A stretch of 6,232 bases of DNA from Rickettsiales bacterium (lineage in GTDB: Bacteria; Pseudomonadota; Alphaproteobacteria; Rickettsiales; UBA1997): the NCBI GenBank assembly GCA_947441695.1, contig CANEUK010000090.1:1-6232 (forward strand). Direction: 5' to 3'. The notes beneath the pieces are model-generated. The model was given only the letters and a program-made list of their open reading frames with translations, was not told where the DNA came from and searched no databases. Shown here in pieces: positions 1-5,730 of this stretch. The stretch's first letter is position 1. Each line of letters starts with the position of its first letter. The position numbers were made by a program, and so were the translations under genes.

Positions 1-1
1 A

Positions 2-163
2 TATACCAAAACATCTATCTCTTGATAGTGCTAACTTTGTCTTTTTGGCAAAAATTTGTTCAGAAAATGACGCTGTATCACTTGATACAGCTTACATTTT
101 CAGTCGCAATTTTTCCTCAAAAATACTTCGTTATCACTATCAAGAGATAGATGTTTTGGTATA
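2..163. mobile_element. MITE-like foldback element with 29-bp perfect terminal inverted repeats
   Basis: The left arm (2-30) and right arm (135-163) are perfect reverse complements over 29 bp, beginning TATACCAAAAC and ending GTTTTGGTATA. Pairing continues weakly inward (32-35 with 130-133; 50-56 with 108-114; 63-69 with 95-101) to a central 9-bp hairpin at 72-91, so the whole unit could fold into one long imperfect stem. There is no coding capacity. Both ends carry TA, which would fit a TA target duplication of the kind made by IS630/Tc1-type transposases; the element proper would then be 4-161. The base pair just outside the arms (1 and 164) does not match, so the repeat ends here. It lies 22 bp past the rsmD stop codon, so in RNA it may also act as a 3' hairpin or terminator. 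The fold is seen directly; the MITE identity is inference, because no second copy is visible. Confidence 0.6.
72..91. repeat. Central 9-bp hairpin of the foldback element
   Basis: GCTGTATCA (72-80) and TGATACAGC (83-91) are perfect inverted repeats separated by CT. The core TATCACTTGATA (76-87) differs by one base from TATCTCTTGATA, which occurs in the left arm (16-27) and, on the minus strand, in the right arm (138-149). The element therefore contains three near-identical TATC-N4-GATA dyads. Confidence 0.7.
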
Positions 164-185
164 GATTCAGTCAAAACGCAGCAAT

Positions 186-896
186 TCAAATGTAAAAAAA
201 CCCAAAAGCGGTTTTGCCCCAAGAGCGCAAATCAAGCAAATTAAGGCTTTTATGCTCAATCAAATTCGACTTAATTTGAACTTGGGTTTGTTTTGAATTT
301 TTTGGGCTTAGAAATTGAATTGGCGCGTCTGCGACAGATTTTTTGGTTTTATGAAAATCGACTTTTTCAATTGGTTTTGGCGAAGAAAAAGTTTTTTTGA
401 ATTGCCCGTTTGCCTTAAATTCTACAACAATCAGAGAATTTTGTTTAATCCAACATTTTTCGAGCAAGTTTTGGATTATTAATTCATAGTCTTCTTCGTA
501 GGGCGGATCGATAAAAACCAAGTCAAAAAATTCTTCATTTTTAGGCAAAAATTTGGCGATGTTTTTCACGTCGGCTTGCAAAATTTTTACACAATTTTCT
601 GTTTTTAAAATTTCGCAGTTTTTTTTCACCAAATCCAAATGAGCCAAATTATTGTCGATAAATACAACCGATTTTGCGCCGCGCGATAAAGCTTCAAAAC
701 CAACAGCGCCAGAGCCGCAACAAACATCTAAAATTTTTTTATCAGCAAGTTCAAAGCCAATTTCTTTGATAAATTTTGCCGAAGCCAAAATGTTGAACAA
801 AGATTCACGATTTTTCTCGGTTGTGGGGCGCAAGGTTTTTAAGTGATCTGATTTTGCTAAATTTCTTCCTTTGAACTTTCCTGCAACAATTCTCAT
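186..896 (-). CDS. rsmD: 16S rRNA (guanine(966)-N(2))-methyltransferase RsmD
   Basis: RsmD transfers a methyl group from S-adenosylmethionine to N2 of G966 of 16S rRNA during 30S assembly in the cytoplasm. The 236-residue product opens with the family signature MRIVAGKFKGR, followed by LRPTTEKNRESLFNIL (22-37). A Rossmann SAM-binding motif LDVCCGSGAVGFEALSRGA lies at 56-74, an acidic SAM-contact residue at D81 (FIDNN), and the catalytic DPPY of N2-guanine methylases at 130-133. The C-terminus WGKTAFGFF (226-234) is the usual RsmD ending. Family members are usually about 185-200 residues; the extra length sits between VVEF (157-160) and LDLRSWGKT (221-229) as a K/S/N/Q-rich stretch. The start is firmly set by AAGGAG 8 bp upstream. 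The gene follows pheA by 2 bp and is probably translated from the same mRNA. Confidence 0.93.
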   Translation of the reverse strand: MRIVAGKFKGRNLAKSDHLKTLRPTTEKNRESLFNILASAKFIKEIGFELADKKILDVCCGSGAVGFEALSRGAKSVVFIDNNLAHLDLVKKNCEILKTENCVKILQADVKNIAKFLPKNEEFFDLVFIDPPYEEDYELIIQNLLEKCWIKQNSLIVVEFKANGQFKKTFSSPKPIEKVDFHKTKKSVADAPIQFLSPKNSKQTQVQIKSNLIEHKSLNLLDLRSWGKTAFGFFYI

Positions 897-898
897 TT

Positions 899-1759
899 TT
901 ATTTCTCCTTCCTTGATTTGTCGGCATAATAAACTCCAAGCAATTTTACGCTTTTAGAAAAAAACCCCAATTCTTCCAAAGCCAGCGCCACATTTTTTTG
1001 CGCTGGATGACCTTCAATTGAAATAAAAAATTTAGCTTGGTTAGAAACGCCACCCGGAATATAGCTTTCTAGCTTGATTATGCTTACGCCGTTTGTGGCA
1101 AATCCGCCAAGTGATTTGTAAAGCGAGCCAGGAATGTTGCGAATTGTGAATAAAAGCGCGGTGATGGTTGGCGCAATTTTGTAATCAACATCAACTTCGT
1201 TTCTGGCAATTTGATTTTTGGCAATTGCTATAAAAATTGTTATATTGTCGTTGCCTGAATCTTGCATATTTTCTTTGATAATTTTTAAACCGTAAAGATC
1301 GGCCGCCATTTTTGAACATATTGCCGCTTTGGTTTTGTCGCCACTTTCGCCAACAAATTTTGCCGCTTTGGCGGTGTTAGAAAATTCGTGAATTTTTACG
1401 TTTAGGGCGCGCAAATTATTTTGACATTGCATCAAAGCTTGCGGATGCGACAAAACTTCAGAAATATCGCTCAAATCTGCGCCATCAAGTGCCGCCAAAT
1501 TGTGCGAAATGGCAAAAAAATGCTCCGCTACAATTGAAACATTTTTTTCTTGCAACAAATTATGAATTTCAGAAACGCGTCCGGCGTAAGAATTTTCGAG
1601 CGGAATCATGCCATATTCAGCTTCGCCATTTTCTACGGCTTCAAAAACATCAAAAAAAGTTGGAAAATCTTTTGCTTCAAATTCAGGATAAAAACTTTTG
1701 CAAGCAAGGCTTGAATTGGCTCCGTGCGCTCCTTGAAAGGCGATAATTTTTTTTAGCAT
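899..1759 (-). CDS. pheA: Prephenate dehydratase with C-terminal ACT domain
   Basis: This enzyme decarboxylates and dehydrates prephenate to phenylpyruvate, the committed step of phenylalanine synthesis. It is the stand-alone form, without a fused chorismate mutase. Numbering from the chosen start (286 residues), the catalytic domain shows KIIAFQGAHGANSSLAC (4-20), PLENSYAGRV (53-62) and SHPQALMQC (104-112). The ACT domain begins near IRNIPGSLYKSLGGFATNGVSIIKLESY (206-233) and includes the phenylalanine-site LESY and EGHP (249-252); it predicts feedback control by phenylalanine. The normally conserved catalytic TRF triplet reads T174-I175-F176. The frame stays open upstream to an ATG at 1841-1843, but those 28 residues match nothing in the family and would cover the divergent aroG promoter, so the start at 1757-1759 is preferred. 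It probably forms an operon with rsmD. Function is well supported; full activity is not certain because of the I175 substitution. Confidence 0.92.
   Translation of the reverse strand: MLKKIIAFQGAHGANSSLACKSFYPEFEAKDFPTFFDVFEAVENGEAEYGMIPLENSYAGRVSEIHNLLQEKNVSIVAEHFFAISHNLAALDGADLSDISEVLSHPQALMQCQNNLRALNVKIHEFSNTAKAAKFVGESGDKTKAAICSKMAADLYGLKIIKENMQDSGNDNITIFIAIAKNQIARNEVDVDYKIAPTITALLFTIRNIPGSLYKSLGGFATNGVSIIKLESYIPGGVSNQAKFFISIEGHPAQKNVALALEELGFFSKSVKLLGVYYADKSRKEK
905..910 (-). promoter_or_regulatory. Strong Shine-Dalgarno of rsmD
   Basis: On the minus strand AAGGAG lies 8 nt before the rsmD ATG (894-896), inside the last codons of pheA. It fixes the rsmD start and suggests translation from a shared pheA-rsmD transcript. 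pheA, aroG and era show no comparable motif. Confidence 0.8.
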
Positions 1760-1780
1760 TTTTTTAAAAAAGATTTTGAA

Positions 1781-1809
1781 TTGACATTGTTTTGCTATTT
1801 CAAAATAGT
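1781..1809 (+). promoter_or_regulatory. Sigma70-type promoter for aroG
   Basis: A perfect -35 box TTGACA (1781-1786) is followed after exactly 17 bp by AATAGT (1804-1809), which matches four of six bases of TATAAT. Transcription would start near 1816, leaving a leader of about 36 nt before the aroG ATG at 1852. It lies in the 92-bp gap created by using the shorter pheA start. No equally convincing promoter was found for pheA on the opposite strand. Confidence 0.65.
1795..1808. promoter_or_regulatory. 14-bp dyad overlapping the aroG -10 box, possible operator
   Basis: CTATTT (1795-1800) and AAATAG (1803-1808) are perfect inverted repeats separated by CA. The dyad covers most of the -10 element and sits between two divergent aromatic amino acid genes, where a bound repressor could affect both. 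The symmetry is seen directly; an operator role is inference, and short AT-rich dyads can arise by chance in such DNA. Confidence 0.3.
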
Positions 1810-1851
1810 CTTTATTGCATCCAACAAAATCAACAATCTTCATAAAAAATT

Positions 1852-3201
1852 ATGACAAAAAACTGGGCGGCAAATTCTTGGCGCAATTTTCCAATCAAGC
1901 AGCAACCAACCTACTTAAATCAAGACTTGCTTGGTCAAGTAGAAAAACAATTAAGCAATTTTGCGCCGCTTGTTTCGTTTGACGAAATTGAAAAATTAAA
2001 AGCCGAATTAGCCTTGGTTTGCGAAGGAAAAGCCTTTTTGCTTCAAGGCGGCGATTGCGCCGAAAGTTTTACCGAATTTTCGCACCAAAATTTGAAAAAC
2101 TTTTTTCGCACCATCATGCAAATGACAATTGCTTTGATGTATGGCTTAAATAAGCCAATTGTTAAAGTTGGTCGCATTGCCGGACAATATGCCAAACCTC
2201 GTTCTGACGACGCAGAAACCATTGACGGAGTTGTTTTACCAAGTTATCGCGGCGATATTATCAACGGAATTGAGTTTGAAAAAAATGCCCGAATTTCTGA
2301 TCCAAAGCGTTTAGTTGAATCTTATTTTCATTCCGCCGCCTCGCTAAATTACTTACGCTCACTTGCTTTGGGCGGTTATGGAAATTTAGAAAAAGTAAAT
2401 AAATGGAACGAAAAATTCGCTCACAGCCTAAGCAGCAAAAAAAATGCCGAAGGCGTAATTGAAGAAGTAAACAAGATTTTAAACTTTATGCGCGCTTGCG
2501 GAATTGATTCTAAAAACTTGCCGCAACTTACTACCGCAAGTTTTTTTACTTCTCACGAGGCTTTGTTGTTGAACTATGAAGAAGCTTTTGTGCATCAAAA
2601 TAAAGACAATCAAAAATTCTACGACCTAAGTGCGCATATGTTGTGGATTGGCGATCGCACCAGAAACCCAAAAGAAGCGCATGTTGAATTTATGCGCGGA
2701 ATCAACAATCCAATTGCTTTTAAGGTTGGGCCGTCAATTTCGAAAGATGATTTATTGCAATTGTTAGAAATTTTAAATCCGCAAAATCAAGCGGGGCGAA
2801 TTACGCTTATTTCAAGAATGGGAGCTGGAAAAATTGCGCAAAATTTGCCGCCTTTAATTGAGGCTGTTAAAGCCTCGGGGCAAAATGTAATTTGGTCTTG
2901 CGACCCAATGCACGGAAACACCATTAAATCTTCGAACGGCTATAAAACTCGAAAATTTGACGATATTTTAAGTGAAATAAAAAGTTTTTTTGCAATTCAC
3001 AAAGCTTGCAAAACCTACGCCGGCGGCGTTCATTTTGAAATGACTGGTCAAGATGTAACCGAATGTTTGGGCGGCAATCAGCAAATTTCTGAAATAAACC
3101 TAAAAGATCGTTATCACACTCATTGCGACCCGCGTCTTAATTCGTCGCAAAGCGTTGAATTAGCTTTTATGATTGCTCAAGATTTGGCTTTATCGCTTTA
3201 A
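1852..3201 (+). CDS. aroG: Class II (plant-type) 3-deoxy-7-phosphoheptulonate synthase
   Basis: The enzyme condenses phosphoenolpyruvate with erythrose 4-phosphate to DAHP, the first step of the shikimate pathway. The 449-residue product is full length for the class II family. By family knowledge from the Mycobacterium tuberculosis enzyme, the metal ligands are Cys, His, Glu and Asp; these appear as C69 (QGGDCAESF, 65-73), H354 (DPMHGNT, 351-357), E396 (HFEMTGQDVTE) and D426 (HCDPRLN). Substrate-binding motifs GRIAGQYAKPRS (107-118), GDRTR (267-271) and KVGPS (291-295) are present. The N-terminus NSWRNFPIKQQPTY matches the usual class II start, which supports the ATG chosen although no Shine-Dalgarno is visible. 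It is transcribed from the promoter at 1781-1809, divergently from pheA, and is followed by era after 22 bp with no terminator, so the two are probably cotranscribed. The name aroG is a choice; aroF and aroH are also used for this class. Confidence 0.95.
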   Translation: MTKNWAANSWRNFPIKQQPTYLNQDLLGQVEKQLSNFAPLVSFDEIEKLKAELALVCEGKAFLLQGGDCAESFTEFSHQNLKNFFRTIMQMTIALMYGLNKPIVKVGRIAGQYAKPRSDDAETIDGVVLPSYRGDIINGIEFEKNARISDPKRLVESYFHSAASLNYLRSLALGGYGNLEKVNKWNEKFAHSLSSKKNAEGVIEEVNKILNFMRACGIDSKNLPQLTTASFFTSHEALLLNYEEAFVHQNKDNQKFYDLSAHMLWIGDRTRNPKEAHVEFMRGINNPIAFKVGPSISKDDLLQLLEILNPQNQAGRITLISRMGAGKIAQNLPPLIEAVKASGQNVIWSCDPMHGNTIKSSNGYKTRKFDDILSEIKSFFAIHKACKTYAGGVHFEMTGQDVTECLGGNQQISEINLKDRYHTHCDPRLNSSQSVELAFMIAQDLALSL

Positions 3202-3223
3202 TTAAAATTTAAAAAACAAAAAA

Positions 3224-4129
3224 ATGCCAAATAAAAAACACGGAACTATCGCCTTAATTGGCGCGCCAAACGCAGGAAAATCAACTTTAACCAACGCGCT
3301 TTTGGGGCAGAAACTTTCAATTGTTTCGCCAAAAATTCAAACCACCCGCAATTCAATCAAAGCCATCGCAATTCAAGAAAATACGCAGTTAATTATTATT
3401 GACACGCCGGGAATTTTTATTCCGCGCAACGATAAAATTTTAGAACGCATCATTGTAAAATCGGCTTGGCAAGGGCTTCGCGACGCCAATCACGTTTGTT
3501 TTTTAATTGACGCAACGGTTGGTTTAAATCAAGAAAACTTGCGCATTTTAAGCGATTTAAAGAAAGAAAACCTAAACCTCACAATAATTATCAACAAAAC
3601 TGATTTGGTTAAAAAACCAGTGGTTTTAGAAATTATGGTAAAAGCCGTTGAACTTGGTTTTGCAGATATTTTTCCAATTTCGGCAGAAACCAAAGACGGC
3701 GTTGAAAAAATCAAAAATTTTCTTTGTGAAAAATGCGTTGATTTGGGCTGGATTTACGACGAAGACCAAATAACTGACGCCCCAATGCGTTTTACTGCCT
3801 GCGAAATAACTCGTGAAAAATTATTTTTAAAACTGAATCAAGAATTGCCTTATTCGCTGGCGGTTAAAACCGATTCTTACGAAATTTTGAACAATTCTGA
3901 CATTAAAATTCACCAAACAATTTTTGTTTTAAAAGAAAGCCAAAAAAGCATTATTGTTGGAAAAAATGGATCGATGATTAAGCAAATTGGTCTTGAAGCT
4001 CGAAACGACATTGCCGAAATTACTGGCGCAAAAGTGCATCTTTTTTTGTTTGTAAAGGTAAAAAAAGATTGGATGAACGACGTTGAGAGTTATGAGATGG
4101 TTGATGTAGAAAAAATATTAAAAAAATAA
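3224..4129 (+). CDS. era: GTPase Era, 30S ribosome assembly factor
   Basis: Era is an essential GTPase that binds the 3' end of 16S rRNA and helps 30S subunit maturation. The 301-residue product is full length. G motifs are GAPNAGKS (13-20, P loop), the switch I threonines near T40-T41, DTPG (60-63), NKTD (124-127) and SAE (153-155). The type II KH domain follows, with FTACEITREKLF (190-201) and the GxxG loop GKNG (246-249) that contacts RNA. The ending HLFLFVKVKKDW is the normal Era C-terminus. The ATG lies 22 bp after aroG in an A-rich leader without a Shine-Dalgarno; translation may rely on the unstructured leader or on coupling. In many proteobacteria era sits between rnc and recO; neither is here. 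Confidence 0.97.
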   Translation: MPNKKHGTIALIGAPNAGKSTLTNALLGQKLSIVSPKIQTTRNSIKAIAIQENTQLIIIDTPGIFIPRNDKILERIIVKSAWQGLRDANHVCFLIDATVGLNQENLRILSDLKKENLNLTIIINKTDLVKKPVVLEIMVKAVELGFADIFPISAETKDGVEKIKNFLCEKCVDLGWIYDEDQITDAPMRFTACEITREKLFLKLNQELPYSLAVKTDSYEILNNSDIKIHQTIFVLKESQKSIIVGKNGSMIKQIGLEARNDIAEITGAKVHLFLFVKVKKDWMNDVESYEMVDVEKILKK

Positions 4130-4189
4130 GACCCAAAAAGACCAGTTATTAAAATTTACAGCGATTTTCAATTGATATTTGCTAACTAA

Positions 4190-4219
4190 TTTTTAGCTTC
4201 GCACCATCAAATTTATAAT
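4190..4219 (+). promoter_or_regulatory. Probable promoter of the flavin oxidoreductase gene
   Basis: The 122-bp gap after era contains a perfect TATAAT (4214-4219). The best -35 at suitable spacing is poor: TTTTTA at 4190-4195, 18 bp upstream. A start near 4226 would give a leader of about 26 nt that includes the GGAG at 4242. TTGATA at 4172-4177 is a better -35 by sequence but has no -10 at the right distance. The gap otherwise shows only a weak 5-bp inverted repeat (4181-4185 with 4193-4197), too weak to call a terminator for era. Confidence 0.4.
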
Positions 4220-4241
4220 TCGTTTTCCCTCAAAAAATTTC

Positions 4242-4245
4242 GGAG
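4242..4245 (+). promoter_or_regulatory. Shine-Dalgarno that supports a TTG start
   Basis: GGAG lies 6 nt before the TTG at 4252-4254. No in-frame ATG exists near the expected N-terminus, and the conserved family sequence begins about ten residues after this TTG, so the motif decides the start codon. Confidence 0.65.
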
Positions 4246-4251
4246 CTAGTT

Positions 4252-5658
4252 TTGCTGCATAAAATAAAATCATTTAAAATTTCGGGTGTTGACTGTTTAC
4301 CAATAGTTGAAGGAGGAAAGGGCGTTGGAATAACCACTGGCGTAACTGCGGGTCATTTTGCCAAGGCTGGCGCAACTGGCACGTTTTCTGGTGTTAATGC
4401 CGATTATGTTGATGAAAATGGCAAATATGTGCCACTAATTTACAAAACTCATACTCGTCGCGAAAGGCACGAAGAACTGGTTTTAGATAGTATTCGCGGC
4501 GGAATTTCGCAAGCCAAAATTGCTCACGATATTTCTGGCGGGCAAGGTAGAATTCACATGAATGTTTTGTGGGAAATGGGCGGTGCCGAACGCATTTTGC
4601 ACGGTATTTTAGATGGTGCTAAAGGCTTGATTCACGGAATTACTTGCGGAGCCGGAATGCCTTATCGATTAGCTGAAATTGCCCAAAAATATAAAGTTTA
4701 TTACTACCCAATTGTGTCTTCGATGCGCGCTTTCAGAGCTTTGTGGAAAAGAAGTTATCACAAAGCGGTCGATCTACTTGGTGGCATAGTTTATGAATGC
4801 CCTTGGCGCGCTGGCGGACATAACGGCTTGTCAAACGCCGAAGATCCAAACGCTTACGAAGACCCTTATCCTAGAGTTGCCGAACTTCGCAATTTTATGA
4901 ATTCGGTTGGTTTGAACGAAGTTCCAATAATTATGGCTGGCGGAGTTTGGAATTTAGAAGAATTTGACCACTGGCTAGATAATCCCGAAATTGGACCAAT
5001 TGTTTTTCAATTTGGCACTCGCCCAATTGTCACCCAAGAATATCCAGTTCCTGATGTGTGGAAAAAAAGATTGATGAATTTGAAAAAAGGCGACGTTTAT
5101 TTGAACCGATTTAGCCCAACTGGCTTTTACTCTTCGGCGGTTGAAAACGATTTTATTCGCGAATTAAAAGGTCGCGAAATTCGTCAAGTTGAATATCGCG
5201 CCAAAGCAATTGATGAATTTATTTGCGAAATTCCTTTTGGACAGCGCGGTCGGGTGGTTTTTATCAAATCAGAAGACAAAATAAAAGTTGATGAATGGAT
5301 TAAATCTGGACACGTTGAAGGTATGAAAACCCCAGACGAAACCTTGATGTTTGTTGATAAATCAAAAGCCGCTCAAATTGTCACCGACCAAATAAATTGT
5401 ATGGGCTGCCTAAGTCAATGTCGTTTTAGTAATTGGTCGGACAAAGAAGAAATGCACTATACAACCAATCGAAAAGCCGATCCACGCAGTTTTTGTATTC
5501 AAAAAACTTTGCAAGACATCCGTCAAGGAATTGATGTTGAAAATCAACTGATGTTTTCAGGTCACAGCGCTTATCGTTTTGCTACCGATCAATTTTATGC
5601 CAACGGTTTTGTGCCAACAATTCAACAGCTTGTAGATCGAATTATGGCTGGCAAGTAA
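4252..5658 (+). CDS. Nitronate monooxygenase-like NAD(P)H-dependent flavin oxidoreductase, long form with Cys cluster
   Basis: The 468-residue protein belongs to the FMN-binding TIM-barrel superfamily of nitronate monooxygenase (2-nitropropane dioxygenase); its true substrate is unknown. Recognisable parts are the N-terminal LPIVEGGKGV (16-25), the HGITCGAGMP region (128-137), WRAGGHNG (185-192) corresponding to the AGGHxG active-site segment, the phosphate-binding IMAGGVW (227-233) and the QFGTRP strand (253-258). Beyond the barrel is an extension of over 150 residues ending in a cysteine set C383-x2-C386-x3-C390-x24-C415, which could hold an iron-sulfur cluster or zinc. The extension is typical of this long subfamily as I remember it, not a fusion peculiar to this genome. 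The start is TTG, supported by GGAG 6 nt upstream. It appears to have its own promoter and ends before a hairpin at 5664-5697, so it is probably monocistronic. Family assignment is strong; function is not settled. Confidence 0.88.
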   Translation: MLHKIKSFKISGVDCLPIVEGGKGVGITTGVTAGHFAKAGATGTFSGVNADYVDENGKYVPLIYKTHTRRERHEELVLDSIRGGISQAKIAHDISGGQGRIHMNVLWEMGGAERILHGILDGAKGLIHGITCGAGMPYRLAEIAQKYKVYYYPIVSSMRAFRALWKRSYHKAVDLLGGIVYECPWRAGGHNGLSNAEDPNAYEDPYPRVAELRNFMNSVGLNEVPIIMAGGVWNLEEFDHWLDNPEIGPIVFQFGTRPIVTQEYPVPDVWKKRLMNLKKGDVYLNRFSPTGFYSSAVENDFIRELKGREIRQVEYRAKAIDEFICEIPFGQRGRVVFIKSEDKIKVDEWIKSGHVEGMKTPDETLMFVDKSKAAQIVTDQINCMGCLSQCRFSNWSDKEEMHYTTNRKADPRSFCIQKTLQDIRQGIDVENQLMFSGHSAYRFATDQFYANGFVPTIQQLVDRIMAGK

Positions 5659-5663
5659 GTCAA

Positions 5664-5697
5664 CAAACTCCTATTAAAAATTAGACTTAGGAGTTTG
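5664..5697 (+). terminator. Inverted repeat after the flavin oxidoreductase gene, possible terminator
   Basis: CAAACTCCTA (5664-5673) and TAGGAGTTTG (5688-5697) form a perfect 10-bp stem with a 14-nt AT-rich loop, starting 5 bp after the stop codon. The following bases (GTTAGCTTG) are not a proper T tract, so termination may be inefficient or factor-assisted. The position favours a terminator role; an attachment-type or insertion boundary is the other possibility. Confidence 0.45.
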
Positions 5698-5730
5698 GTT
5701 AGCTTGAAAAAAATTTAATCAGTTTTGTTA

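Noticed and set aside
1..163. CRISPR array or riboswitch at the left edge
   Set aside because: The repeats are inverted, not direct, there are no regular spacers, and the only nearby gene is transcribed toward the element, so it cannot be a leader for that gene.
652..846. Plus-strand open frame of 64 codons
   Set aside because: It is antisense to the SAM-binding region of rsmD, with no recognisable protein features or ribosome binding site.
1489..1746. Plus-strand open frame of 85 codons
   Set aside because: It is antisense to well-conserved pheA motifs; the composition reflects the opposite strand.
1760..1843. Longer pheA start at 1841-1843 adding 28 residues
   Set aside because: The added residues do not resemble the family N-terminus, no Shine-Dalgarno precedes that ATG, and it would leave only 8 bp to aroG and run through the aroG promoter.
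3529..3714. Minus-strand open frame of 61 codons
   Set aside because: It is antisense to the GTPase domain of era and has no independent support.
4181..4197. GCTAA/TTAGC inverted repeat as an era terminator
   Set aside because: The stem is only 5 bp, AT-rich and without a downstream T tract; likely chance.
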